Positions 9,067 to 20,604 of a stretch of DNA of 64,000 nt are shown in pieces. The notes beneath the pieces are model-generated. The model was not told the origin of the DNA. It worked only from the letters and a program-made list of their open reading frames with translations, and made no database searches. The position numbers and the translations under genes are program-made. Numbering within the stretch: the first letter of the stretch is position 1; the number at the start of each line of letters is the position of its first letter. This DNA comes from Balanoglossus misakiensis (taxonomy: Eukaryota; Hemichordata): positions 8,804,001 to 8,868,000 of the forward strand of contig CM082597.2 in NCBI GenBank assembly GCA_040954595.2. Direction: 5' to 3'.

Positions 9067-9126
9067 CTTGATACACCCACAAATTATTTGGGAACACTGA
9101 CAAACACTGTTAAAAGACACACTCAC

Positions 9127-9245
9127 CAATCCAACCATGGTTCGCTGTTTCATTGGAAGTCTCTTCAATCTGGTTTACAATCTCTGCTCCAGCATAACGA
9201 TTTTCAGAATAACCCTCAATTACTGTCAAGTGCCCACCATAAAAT
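9127..9245 (-). CDS. CTLD middle part, exon of lectin/CUB protein
   Basis: Exon of 119 nt, acceptor TTTATTTTCAG, donor TGGATTG|GTGAGTG. It begins one base into a codon (phase 2) and ends in phase 1. The product is FYGGHLTVIEGYSENRY, then AGAEIVNQIEE and NHGWIG. This carries two CTLD signatures, the GGHL-x-x-I strand after the third cysteine and the W-I-G core motif. Its start phase matches the end of the exon at 14825-14906 (CQ|S FYGG), placing that exon directly upstream. Confidence 0.87.
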
Positions 9246-9971
9246 CTGAAAATAAACCAATTTATAACACATCAAACATGTTCCAAACTAATTTCGAAAT
9301 TCCAGTCCGTGAATAATACATTTCCTCTTTGAAAACATTTAATATTGGTGAATAAGAGGTTCATAAATGTATAACATTAGATTTTTGTTTGTAAAGTCTA
9401 TATTTTGTGTTACACCTTTCCAATAAGTGTGTGATTAGTGTAGATTTCGGCAGAATTTCTGGGAAAAAAGAATCTGTGAAAAATTCACCTGAATTTTGGG
9501 GAGAAAAAAATTTGCTGAACGTTTCCTTTGAATAAAAAAGTTCAGCTTATTTCTTTTAGAGAAAACATGACAATTTCCAGGAAATGGCTGTTGTTGTTTT
9601 TTTTTTGGTGTGAATAAACTTAAAAGACAAATTCTGATACAGTTGCATCAAGGTGATGGAAGAAAATCCCAGATTAACAGGATATTTGGAGAATTTATCC
9701 AGAATTTCAAAATTAGTTCGAAATGTGACATTGTGTTATCAATGATCTGTGTTGAGCAGTCGAACGATGAACGGGTAGTTGACAATTCCCACGAGCACAC
9801 CCGTATCTTTCCTCGGTAGTTGCGCCGGGCCGGTCGGCAATGTAACAGAAAAAGTGGTACGATATGCCAGCTGAGCCGTCGCTAGTCTACAATTCCGAGT
9901 CTACAAGGCCGTCTCTAACTAAAAATTATAATAACTATCGAGGAACGTGACAATTATATCAGCGAATGTGG
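9246..9971. other. Intron between CTLD exons, first part
   Basis: No gene is seen. The 69-codon plus-strand frame at 9610-9819 has no recognisable domain. Confidence 0.4.
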
Positions 9972-10312
9972 GGCTGGGGGTTGCTGCAGTTTGCAGCCCC
10001 TCCATCTCCCCTGGACGATTTTTGTTTTTGCGGGGCTGCAGGTCCCAGCTATTCTAAACCGCACAACGAGCGACCGGGATTTGGGCCCGGAGCGAATTTC
10101 TACACTCCAGACGTCTCCAGTCCACAATTTTCCACACTTTTTTCGCCAAATCGGTCCCGGAACCCATACAGCGCTTACCTGGCAAAGGATGTCGCGGTAT
10201 TTGTCGATTTTGCCTACGTTTTCCCCAGTTATTCAACTTCAATCGGCAAAACCAAAACTCGTTCAGGGGAGATGGAGGGGCTTCAAACTGCAGCAAGGGC
10301 TGGGGGCTGCAG
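9972..10312. mobile_element. Foldback element with about 65-bp inverted ends
   Basis: Left end ggctgggggttgctgcagtt plus agcccctccatctcccctg, and the inverted counterpart caggggagatggaggggct ... gcagcaagggctgggggc at 10253-10312. The arms are imperfect, the interior is unique, and no transposase is seen. The overlapping open frames of about 100-130 codons are created by the palindrome. Confidence 0.8.
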
Positions 10313-12450
10313 GCAGAATATATGACCAAAGGATACGCGTGAAAAAAAGACAATTACCTACTTTGCTACCGTGGGTCTTTGACTAATTAAAACATGATAA
10401 CGTGCATCAAAGCCAGCCGAGGCTTCAGGGGCATAGTATTCCTGAGTTTATACGCGAAGAAACCAAGAAATATTCATGAGTATGTAGACGGAACTTGTCT
10501 TTTAGCTCAAATTTGACCTGGCTTGAGGTCACTGTGACAGCGCAGCCAGCGGTAGAATTGGGGTAGGCATGAAGAACATATCTACTACAAAAACTGGTGA
10601 GGGCGGGGGGGGGGGGAGATGGGGGGGGGGGGTGGGGGCTTTTCAGTTTAGTCACGGTCCTTGGTTTTGGCCTTCGGCTTCACTAGAAAAGCCAAAAAAC
10701 CACAATGCCGAAGGCCAACTCGTCGAAGCACCTGGTACGTCTATGGCAGAAGTCAGTATTTACATGTTCTGACTCGGTACACGCCATGCACTTGCCAAGA
10801 GATTCCACGAGGAATACCATGATGATGAACGGCTCGGGCGTCTTCGTGTGCACGAAGACACGATACTAGACTTCATTGACCCTGTCTCATTCTTTTCTTT
10901 TCATGCGCATAAGGACATGAAAAGTCGACCTAACCTTTTGTTTTATCACTTACTGTGGTTTTAGAGGGATGCTGTGAGTGAAAAAGTGGCACATTCGGGT
11001 TGTTGCCTTATACTTAATTTCTCCATTTCTATTGGAGCAGGCTACACCGGGCCCAGGGTCGAACTTAAACCAATTTGCAGCCGTGATGGTCGAACAATGT
11101 CCGACAAACTTTAGGCACGTCAAGCTTATGCCTTCCTGGGTCGCCCGACAAGAATGAACTTCTATTTTAACGATAGGGCCTATTCCAATCGATACCCGCC
11201 GTATCAGTCACGCAATAATGAACACGAAATCCAGATCCCCCAAAATGATGTTTCACTAGACTCGGGGAGAGTGCTGTTTAGTACCAACAGGCAATTAAAG
11301 GTATACGGTCACCTATGGAAAATTAGCTATAGTTACAATGGCAAATTGAGATGTAGCCAATCACAGATTTTTAGTGGGTGGCACACGCGAAAAAAGAGCG
11401 CCGCCATATGTTCTCATCTCAGCCATATATGGTCCTATGTAACCACCTCATGTCATTTACAGAATTGGAACACCCTAAAGAATGTCATGCAGACAATGTC
11501 ACGTGTTGTTCCATGACCAACCAAACAACAAACTCATGTCCAAATCAATTAAATTCCAAAGAATGCTCCAAATATGCAGAATTGCCACGCAAGTCGAGCA
11601 TACTTAAGCACTCTGCACAACTGAAACATAAAATCCAAGCTTTTAACAATACAACAATAAACAATCCATTCTGATCGAATTAATGACCAAATAAAACGAA
11701 AAACACAACTCGACCCACAAAAAGTATACGAAGCGCTTTTAATCGCTCATTAATGTTTGATCTCGAGGAGACGTGTTAAAAAATCCGCTATGAACAGCAG
11801 GGGAGAACAATAGCCTATTTTTACCAGGTAAACAAACACCAGGTAAAAATCCACCCATGCTTCCAGACCGCTCTAGGATAGTGATCCACCCAATGAAACT
11901 GTATCTCTTTAACTTTAATTTGCAAACTCGTGGAATTGATCATTTTATAAATCGCTCCATTTTGACGTTTTCTCTGTGGTTTGTTAATACGAATTTTGTC
12001 TGTGCCAAATCTGTCCTCTAATACTGTCACTTGTATTAGAGTTCAAATTACACAGAAGTATAATACAACGTTTTGAAAAAGACAGACATTTTTCGTGTGA
12101 ACGGTGATATACTTAGGCCACACTCGAGCTAAAAACAAAAGTCTATATTTTATCAAAAATACCTTGGACGCACAAACATCTACAGGATGTGGAAGGGGCG
12201 GGTCAAAACCGCGATCTACAACTGTGCCTCCCCCCCCCCCCCCGGCTGTCTTGCTTCTATTTGGAGTGTCAATATGTGATTTAGCTTTGTTTGCGGCAGA
12301 GACTAAGCTTTGTTCTTGTTTCACTCCATTTGCTGCATTGTGCTGTGCTCTGGTATTTCTCCAGGGTCTACGGTTACACTATAGGCTGATTAGTCGTATC
12401 TTTACTACACAGACAAAAAACTTCGAAGCTTTATGTCTGTGCCTTTTATG
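10313..12450. other. Intronic or intergenic sequence with G/C homopolymers, no gene recognised
   Basis: A G-rich tract at about 10600-10640 (runs of 12-13 G) could form quadruplex DNA. At 10664-10712 ttggccttcggctt faces gccgaaggccaa as an inverted repeat. A run of about 16 C sits near 12228-12243. Frames of up to 120 codons at 11154-11674 and 12104-12451 show no recognisable domain and I do not call them genes. Confidence 0.5.
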
Positions 12451-12599
12451 AACAAGCATCGTCCGATTCGAATTCGACTCGTCATCGGTAGCTATGTTTA
12501 TTTCGCCCTTGGAGACCTCCCCTGGCCTCGTTAGGATGACTGTTACCAGGACTACCTTAAACCAATCTTTTCGAACCGGACGGTACACACGACATGTCT

Positions 12600-14800
12600 A
12601 TGTTAATTGTCCAGGTACCAGAGTGTACGTGTGGGCTCCCTAAACCCCTCATTGGCGGCCGGTCCCTGTCCGAATAAACACGTTTGACAGACAAAAAATG
12701 ATGAACAAGTGGCTTACTTCAATACTTCGTTAACTAGACGGCTGAACTCTGAATGTTGATTCAGCAAAAAAAATGTGTTTACGGCAAGGTTTCGATCAAT
12801 ACGACACATTTACCATTGAAAACGCCCAAAGTAAGTGGGGGCGTTTGACCATCAATCAAACCCACGCCCAGGTGCATGTGAACGGCCGAAGCAGTGTAAC
12901 GTTTCACATTCCGTGCAACGTCCGACACTGTGTGAAAGCGGTTGCTGTCGGGTGGCTTGACCTAATTTTCGTACATTGATATGCATTTGACACCTCACTA
13001 CCTGTTTTCTTAATATTGCTAAAACTTTGCGTTGAAATATCACTGAAATGTTGATGATCCACGCACAAGTCGTCTACCCCGGCATGAAAAGCTTTTATAC
13101 AAGAAAACTAATTGCACATGACCACCAAGGTCATACCGCAAGGTGTGTCTAAATGTCAAGGAAGGACATTGGGAGGGGGGACTTGGGTCGAGAACGACCA
13201 TGACGGAGGAAAAACCGACAAGTCATTGTGTAACCTGTTTACTTGCCAATAGTCAAACGTCAAAATTTACTCTCAACTTGGTTGCAGATCGAGTCTCCCG
13301 AATTTCCAACTTTTATGATTGGGTAAATACCGATATGCGACTGGTATGCGACGCGTTGACGACGCGAAGATTTTGTTGAAATCAAATGGTTTGTCAAATG
13401 TCATCTCACAGTGGAGATACCGTGGTCATCTGACATGAAAGGGTTCGATTGGGTCTGACCGCCGTCGTTCATCCATGCTTAGAAAGCGGCGATCATGGTA
13501 CAAAGTAAAACCAAGGTCAAACCTTACTGAACACATGTATTGCATGGAGAAACTTTTCTCCCTGTCTGTGTACTGAACACGTACCGTGATTGCCATAGTT
13601 ACAAACGTTACCACGTGAGAGAGAGTGCATTTTACATCTGTCTTTTCAATTTTGTTGCTTTCTTACTATTCGGAATGATGGAGTCGAAACGAAAACTTTT
13701 TGCTTCAGGTGGACCTAGGGGAAATACCTTATTTGTGACTTTTTTCATGACCCTAAAAAGACGTCGGAATTAATGTGGCTGAGGTCACTCAGGACGACGG
13801 AATGGTTGAGCGATTTTATTTTATGAGCTCCCACTAGTATTTGTTTTATTGTTTCGGCAGTGTGTCGCGTTATTCGAGCAATCTGCAGTCTGAAAACGAA
13901 CGGTTTTCAAAGTTTATAACAGAAGAACAGGGGTTTAAGCATGAAAGGTCCTGTTGTCTCCCTCGCTGTGTTTGTGTCACTGTGTCTTTGACGTCTGACT
14001 GACTGATTAACTGGCTGACTGACTTACTGACTGTCTGTCAACGTCGGTCTGTCTGACTGTCTGCCCCCTCTCTCTGAGAGAGAGAGTGAGCGAGCGAGCG
14101 AGCGAGCGACCGATGAGTGTCTCTACTGATGAATGTTGCTCTGTCTGTCTGCTTGTGTCTGTCTGCCACTCTGCCTGTTTCACTCTGTCTCTCCTAATTT
14201 CTTTAAATTTAGGGATATGCTATTAATGCGATATGAAAGTCAGACACGACGGGAACCTTTTATTCTCAAAACTGTCTGTTGTTTGCTGTTAAATATTGCA
14301 AAAGGTTAAGGGCCCTTTTCGCACGAGACACATGGCTTTGCAGCCGTAGCTCCCAATGTCATAACGATTACCCGAACTACCCTAATTTTAGCCCGCCGAC
14401 CCAAAACAGTTTAGATCGTCGTAAACCGGAAGTAAAAATAACGATGTCAAATATACAACAATTCATGAAAATTGCGAGAATCACGCAAGAACTATGATGT
14501 CATTCTTCTACACTACGACGGCCAAAGATATAAAAAAATTGAAAAATAAAAAAATGTCCCTTTCTACCTACCCTATTTTTGAAAACCATGTAATCGGAAT
14601 AGCACATATTAGTTTTTTTGGCCTGAGACATATCCAATTTCCCAACTGAACATGACATGTGATCAAGCATTTTCGACTTATCAGATGCAATCGCTGAACA
14701 CCTCACACTAAGCGAGGTTTTGTCTGTCTTTATACGCGCCCTTTGTATTTGTGCGTGACATGTCCAAGCCTTGTTAGGATCTCCCATAAAATTCTACTCA
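12600..14800. other. Unique part of duplication A, no gene recognised
   Basis: Contains a ctgactgactg/tctgtctg simple-sequence zone at about 13990-14170 including gagcgagcgagcgagcgag. Frames of 60-80 codons on both strands are not conserved in any way I can see and are left uncalled. The matching zone in copy B is 44945-47120. Confidence 0.45.
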
Positions 14801-14824
14801 AATGATGTATACTTTCATACTTAC

Positions 14825-14906
14825 GACTGACAGGTATTTTCAGCGTTGCCAGCTGATTGTTTGTCAGGTACCGCTTTATAACAAGACGCCCCTCTGAGTT
14901 GATAAC
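14825..14906 (-). CDS. CTLD N-terminal part, exon of lectin/CUB protein (copy A)
   Basis: Exon of 82 nt, acceptor GATGTTACATTGCAG, excellent donor GTCAGTC|GTAAGTATG. Two bases complete a Gly codon, then YQLRGASCYKAVPDK and AENTCQ follow, with a phase-2 end. Read after the exon at 15607-15664 it gives ECPEG|YQLRGASCY, the classic start of a long-form CTLD (C-P-x-G-x-x-x-x-x-x-S-C-Y), and its last Cys is the third conserved one. It then joins the exon at 9127-9245. An identical copy exists at 47135-47216. Confidence 0.85.
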
Positions 14907-14969
14907 CTGCAATGTAACATCATTCAATTGGTCTAGTCATGTTAGCATTAGTAAAATGCTTCAAAAGTG

Positions 14970-15268
14970 TTAAAGGGACATGATACAAGACACCGTTTAT
15001 GTTAGTGAATGAACGTTCAACCACACACAACTTCCATCCCGCTTGTATGATACGAGAGTAAAAACCCGCCCGAAATGAATAAATGGTAGAGACCATTTAT
15101 TCATTTTGGCGACTTTTTAAAACTCTCGTGTCTATACAAGCGGAGTGGAAGGTGTGTATGGTTGAACGTTGATTCACTATATCCACATGTAGAATAATAT
15201 AAACGCAGTCTTGTATCAAACATAATTAATGGAAAAAGGGCAGCGAGAGAGAGACTTTGTCCCTTTAA
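14970..15268. mobile_element. TTAA-flanked foldback MITE, family M, copy 3
   Basis: Left end ttaaagggacatgatacaag, right end actttgtccctttaa. The left arm is internally shortened relative to the copy at 2321-2677. Duplicated at 47280-47578. It lies in the intron between the first two CTLD exons. Confidence 0.85.
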
Positions 15269-15606
15269 TGAATACAGCCACAATGTTCTGTTTATATCTA
15301 CTGACGGACCAGGCATGGATTGTCACGTATAATTCTTTGAAACGTTTGGTCCTCTGAAGAAATCTGAGCACTCATCTACTCAGTTTGCTTATTTTGTCTT
15401 CCTCCACCAGTCAGTGGTATCGTCCGATTTGATACTCCACTCTAAGCCTCTTTCTGAATGGCTATTTAAGTTGTGATCTGTAAGTCTTAAACCTTTCATC
15501 ACCCCCCCCCCCCCCGTTTCCTCTTTAGAGGTCCAACATTACCATAGAAAACAATTGGTTTTGACTGAACCATGTTGGTGAAAGGGCTAGGGTCAATTCA
15601 ACTTAC

Positions 15607-15664
15607 CTTCTGGACATTCATATTTCACAAAGGGTGTTCCAAACAGTGCTCCAAGATCCAATTG
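15607..15664 (-). CDS. Exon upstream of CTLD, lectin/CUB protein (copy A only)
   Basis: Short exon of 58 nt, acceptor TTATTTGTAACAG, donor CCAGAAG|GTAAGTTG, phase 0 in and phase 1 out. The product is QLDLGALFGTPFVKYECPE, ending with the first CTLD cysteine. Phase and sense fit the exon at 14825-14906. The corresponding segment is deleted in copy B, so only copy A could make a complete domain. The exon encoding the start Met and signal peptide should lie further upstream on the minus strand but was not found, possibly beyond the satellite. Confidence 0.75.
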
Positions 15665-15755
15665 CTGTTACAAATAAACAATAAGTTAGCTGCCAGTACA
15701 CTCAATGATGTACGCGCAGAACGTCAACTGGTAAACTGTGCGCCTGTGTCTCTTC

Positions 15756-15935
15756 CCATAGGAGTACATGGAGAATAGTTAGAAAACTCCCTTCTATTAT
15801 TGTCATTTTCAGGAAATTTTACACATAGCTCCGACAAATCAAAATAAATTCACCACGGTCTATTTTGAGATAAACTTTGTTCAATATTGTATCCATAGGC
15901 AAACCATTGGTAGAAAATGCTGACCGTCAGCAGTT
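15756..15935 (+). repeat. Dispersed repeat S, copy 1
   Basis: Contains tcttcccataggagtacatg, attttacacatagctccga, ttttgagataaactttgtt and ccattggtagaaaatgctga. The same blocks occur at 56980-57210 and inverted at 57640-57810, and in copy B near 47872-48050. Non-coding. Confidence 0.65.
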
Positions 15936-16059
15936 TTCTTCAATTATCGACTAAATTCACGGCCTTGTTTAAAGTCGAAAACAAGTGCAGTGACCCAAAA
16001 TGGATTTTCATTATACATACCAATCAGAAACGAAAATCCACGATTAAAAGAAATGACAA

Positions 16060-16357
16060 TACAAAACACCGTTTATGTTAATGTAAATGTGGATATATAG
16101 TGATGCAACGTTCAACCGCACACACCTTCCATCCCGCATGTAGACACGAGAGCGAAAACTCGCCAAACTGAAAAATCGGTCTCTACCATTTATTCATTTT
16201 GGGCGAGTTTTTACTCTCATATCATACAAGCAGGATGGAAGTTGTGTGTGGTTGAACGTTCATTCACTACATATACACATGCCCATTAATATAAACGGTG
16301 TCTTGTATCAAACATTATTAATAGAAAAGGGCGACGGGAGAGAGTTTGCCCCTTTAA
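16060..16357. mobile_element. TTAA-flanked foldback MITE, family M, copy 4 (left end eroded)
   Basis: Starts inside the element at acaaaacaccgtttatgtta and ends tttgcccctttaa. The corresponding copy B element (48204-48531) still has its left TTAA end. Confidence 0.8.
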
Positions 16358-16989
16358 GGCGACATGATGCATGAAGTGGCGAGAGATAAACGCGACTGAC
16401 CACCGCATTAAACACTGTCAAGCAAGGCACTTCAAATGCCAATTGTTTAAGTGTGTACTAAGTAATAGCTTCATGTACCATGTCCTGGGGGGGGGGGGGG
16501 GAGGGGTCAAATCACAACAGTTGGACATGTACGAATATGAAGAGACGATATCAGTTTTTTCATGTCTTCCTTTAGTAAACAATCTTTTTTGAACTTTGTA
16601 TAGAATTCATTGAACTTTACTTTAGCTTATGAACTCTCATTTGCACATCGTCATCTTGAAATTGTGTCGACTTTATCATAAGGTTTTTATAACTCAACTA
16701 GGTCGCAAAACCTATTTAAGTTAGTGAGAATAGGACGTTCACCTTTTGGGTTGATGGCTACAGACATTAATCCTGACTCATACACATGTTGCAGCCAGTA
16801 TACTCTGCAGACATTGGACACAATAGTTTTACTAACCATTGAATTTTATTGGACCATCAAGTTTATTGACCCATGACGTTCATATAGATTGTATGACACG
16901 ACTGACGCTATAATCGGTCCATACCTTCGGCGAGCCAAGTGTTTTATAACATCATAAGATATTAATACCTATCACCCAGTCAAACGATT

Positions 16990-17690
16990 TCAAGTTATAC
17001 AATTTCCACGCCAATAGGACGCCTTTAGGTGGAAATGCAACCAGGTATCCTGAATAGGAAAATATTCCGGGTATCTGTCAAGTTTAGTCCCATATTTAGG
17101 GGACCAAGAGCCCTCAGGCGCTTGGTCCCCTTCTGTTATTGCTGGAGTTTGTCTTCTTTCTTCTTGAGTCGTTTTTTTGCGCCCGTTTTTCTCTGAAATT
17201 CCGGCAGGTGCGCCTTCCAAATTTGGCACGGTGGTTGGGGCCCATAGTACTGGTGCACCAGCCCTTTGAATTTGTAATTAGTCACGTGACTTTGTTGCTA
17301 TAATCGAGCGAAATTTTCAAATTGACCTAATTTGCACGTTAATGGGGGCATGTACATTCTTTTCGCGATTTTTGTAGACCATGTGGCCAAAATCCCCTGT
17401 GCCAAATTTCAAGGTCCTAGGCCACGTCGATTTTGAGAAGAAGATTTTTGTAATATTTTTTCGCTTTTTTTGGTGGGCTGAGGATGGACACTGGGGCATC
17501 GGACTTTGACCGTCATTACGTTATGTTGTGGAGATCTCATTAGCAGGCTACTCACTTCTGGCGGGTTGCAGAAGTCCTTGGAAAATCGGCTGAAATACGT
17601 AAACAGACCAGTGATTATTTTCCACGGAATGAATTTTGGGACAACACATTATCGGAGTTCAGGCTGTGTTAGGGCGTTTTATTGAATTAC
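16990..17690. repeat. Non-coding repeat zone upstream of the LINE
   Basis: Contains gggaccaagagccctcaggc with its inverted partner gcgcttggtcccc, and the agaagaagatttttgtaa block. The part from about 17499 to 17680 resembles 20885-21060, on the other side of the LINE (shared gctgaaatacgt, agcagaccagtgatt-like blocks). A minus-strand frame here has no recognisable domain. Confidence 0.6.
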
Positions 17691-17884
17691 GCTGAGTTTG
17701 GATTGACTACTGTGTTACCACTGAAATTTCTCATAGCAATGTTCTTTCAATTTCGAGTCTTTGCAATGTTGTTGACTCCGACCATATTCCTGTTTCAATA
17801 GAGGTTCATTTCAACACTTCTGCTGATGAAAGCTTCAGCAGTAGTTCCTTCAAGCAATGTAATTTTCGAGTTGATTGGAAAAAA

Positions 17885-19805
17885 TTGTCACAGCAGAATA
17901 TATCCGCCTACACCGGTTGTACCAAAGCCAAGATTGATAAGATTAATTTATCCGAAGAGTTATTCTGCACTAATGTGAACTGTACAGACCCTTCGCATTT
18001 ACAGGCAATTGATACTTGTTATAGTAGTATTGTGGACGCATTGAATTGTGCTGCAAAAGATACCATTAGACGTAAGTTTCACCAGAAAGTTCATGTTGTG
18101 CCTGGCTGGAACGATTTTGTAAAAGAAAGTCACGACTATGCCCGTTCCATGTTTTTATTATGGGTTAATGTGGGTAAACCTAAACAAGGCCCGCTTTTTG
18201 AAACCATGAAATCTTCCAGAGCTCGTTTTTAGTATGCTTTACGTGCTTGTAAAAAGATTGAGAATCAAAATAGGGCTGACAAGATGGCTGATAATTTACG
18301 CTGCCACAAACAGAACGACTTCTGGGAGGAAGTCAGAAAGCAAACTAGCAGAAAAACGCAGCTTTCTGACACTGTAGGTGGAGCGACTGGTGAGAGTGAA
18401 ATTGCAATTATGTGGCACAAGCATTTCAGTGATATTTTGAATTCTGTCCAGGCTCAGACTGGTAAAAATGACATCGAGGAGAAAATGAAGTATGTTAAAT
18501 TTTCTTCTGATATGTATGTTTCTGAAGACGAAGTAATTTCTGCTATACATAAGTTACCTGACGGTAAGACAGCTGGCATTGACAATATTTTAGCTGAGCA
18601 CCTCAAATTCTCAGACTCCTCTATTTTACCCTTTTTGACTTGTTGTATTAATGCAATGATTGTTCATGGTTACCTGCCAACTGAGGCTATCAATGTTAAT
18701 TTAGTTCCAATTATTAAGGATAAAACTAAGCTTTGTAGTGATGCCAGTAACTACCGGCCGATAGCACTAGCAACTGTTTTCTCTAAAGTTTTTGAGCATA
18801 TTTTACTTTTTCGTTGTGAGGAGTTTCTTACCTCTCATTATTTACAATTTGGTTTCAAGCGAGAACATTCAACTGACCTGTGTTTATTTGCATTTAAAGA
18901 AATCATTAGCTACTACACCAGCAATGGAAGACCAGTGTTTACTTGTTTTCTGGATGCTTCAAAAGCTTTTGACAGAGTTAATCACTTTAAACTGGTTATA
19001 ATTAACAAGCACATCGACAGGAATGTTCCCTTGTATGCTGTACGAATTTTATATTAATGGTACAGAAATCAATTGTTTACTGTGTTGTGGGGTAATGAAC
19101 CCTCAGAGTTGTTTTCTGTTTCTAACGGTGTAAGACAAGGGGGGGTACTCTCTCCCTATCTTTTTAATGTCTACATTGATGATATTATCAATGCACTCTG
19201 TAAAGCCAAAGTTGGCTGTACCATGTGTGGTGTCAGCGCTAACACTTTAGGTTACGCTGACGACATGACTCTACTCAGTCCAAGTATTAAGGGTCTACGC
19301 CGTCTTCTTAGAATTTGTGAAATTTATGGCAAGGATTATGATATCATTTATAATTCTAGTAAAACTGTGTGCATGCTTTTTAATGGGAAGAATATGAGCG
19401 TTCAAAGAATTCCTTCGGTTAAACTTAATGACATCACTTTAAAGTTTGTACCTGTACACACCTATCTGGGCCATGTTATATCTTGTGATGGTTGTGATAA
19501 TGAAGATATTGAACGACAGAGAAGAGCATTTTGTGTAAGAGCAAACATGCTATTGAGACATTTTCAACATTGTAGTCAAGATGTGAAGAAAGTTTTATTT
19601 TTGGCATATTGTAGTAATATTTACTGTTGCAGTTTGTGGGCATCCTTTAAAGTTAAACCGATGAAAAAATTTAAAACTATGTACAATAATGTTTGGAGAA
19701 GATTTTACGGTCTTCCGCCATTTTGCTGTGCATCGGGTATGTTTGCTACAAACCATGTACATGTATTGTCACTTGGTGAAGTTTTTAGACGCAATATGTA
19801 CAGTT
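17885..19805 (+). pseudogene. LINE endonuclease/reverse transcriptase ORF, broken
   Basis: The protein would nick target DNA and copy the element RNA by target-primed reverse transcription. Visible order: linker after the endonuclease; RT fingers (YRPIAL); palm A at about 18950-18990; palm B at about 19110-19190; YADD at about 19256; then a thumb/C-terminal region rich in Cys (RQRRAFCVRANMLLRHF). There are two stops in frame. The first differs from copy B, where the codon is AAG. The second, ILY*WYRN, is shared with copy B and is itself part of a TTAA site. Not functional as it stands. Confidence 0.85.
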
Positions 19806-19809
19806 TTAA

Positions 19810-20604
19810 GATGGGTCCCTGGGATCTTTTTGCTCGTTGCTATGGGCCTTTATAGGACATTACACCCCGATTTGGACTAAGCCGTTTTCAGAGTCTAACA
19901 AGGGGCTGGTAACTAGTTGAAAATCTGCACGATTGTGTGCACACCCCCTGTCCGAGTATGTTTACGGCAGCTACCACCCGGCCATAGGCCGCCACGCTAA
20001 TACGGCAAAGCAGCGGTCAGCGATAGCGTGCGCGTCCTGTAACCACAGTAACTGGATCGAACGCTAAAAATCCAATGTTTTGTACACAGAGATTTTGTAC
20101 CGTTCACGAAAATCCCTAAGGCTTTTTTCATAGGCCACGTACGCCAGTCAAATTTGACCTGCTTGTTGAGAACGCACTTCCGCACAGTGTGACGGATCGT
20201 TTTTTCGGTTTTCGTCGTGCTAAGAAGCGATACCGGTGGAAGAGTGCGTCCAAAAACACCCAAAATCGATGACTTTTTCAGGTGTGGTACGGGTATGCTG
20301 AAATCTTAGGATACAACGATAATATTCGAAAACAAAATCCGTCACGATCTTCCCTGGTTCAAGCAACTAATGAATACGTATCAAGTTCGTTTTTGAGGTC
20401 ACGGAATAAAAAGCCTTAGGCTTTTGAAATTTGACCTAGCTAATTTTCATATCAATGGCGTCAGGGGGCGCGCGCTCACAATCGTGCAGATTTTCAACTA
20501 GTTACCAGCCCCTTGTTAGACTCTGAAAACGGCTTAGTCCAAATCGGGGTGTAATGTCCTATAAAGGCCCATAGCAACGAGCAAAAAGATCCCAGGGACC
20601 CATC
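19810..20604. mobile_element. TTAA-flanked DNA element with perfect 128-bp inverted ends
   Basis: Starts gatgggtccctgggatcttt and ends aaagatcccagggacccatc. The two 128-bp arms (19810-19937 and 20477-20604) are identical by direct comparison, and TTAA lies on both sides (19806-19809, 20605-20608). The 539-bp interior has no transposase frame. It sits inside the LINE reading frame. Perfect arms mean a recent insertion or recent arm homogenisation. The superfamily is probably piggyBac- or Kolobok-like from the target site, with the element non-autonomous. Copy B lacks the whole region, so no empty site is seen there. Confidence 0.93.

Noticed and set aside
9966-10386. Three overlapping open frames of 99-131 codons
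   Set aside because: They lie across the arms of a foldback element on both strands and show no domain. They are symmetry artefacts.
11154-11674. Plus-strand open frames of 120 and 98 codons
   Set aside because: No recognisable domain, no splice-bounded exon structure, and overlapping frames of similar length.
12104-12451. 115-codon open frame containing a poly-Pro run
   Set aside because: The proline run is a C homopolymer and the opposite strand is equally open. No conserved motif.
16990-17229. 79-codon minus-strand frame, also in copy B
   Set aside because: Present in a repeat zone with no recognisable domain. Its conservation between A and B only reflects the recent duplication.
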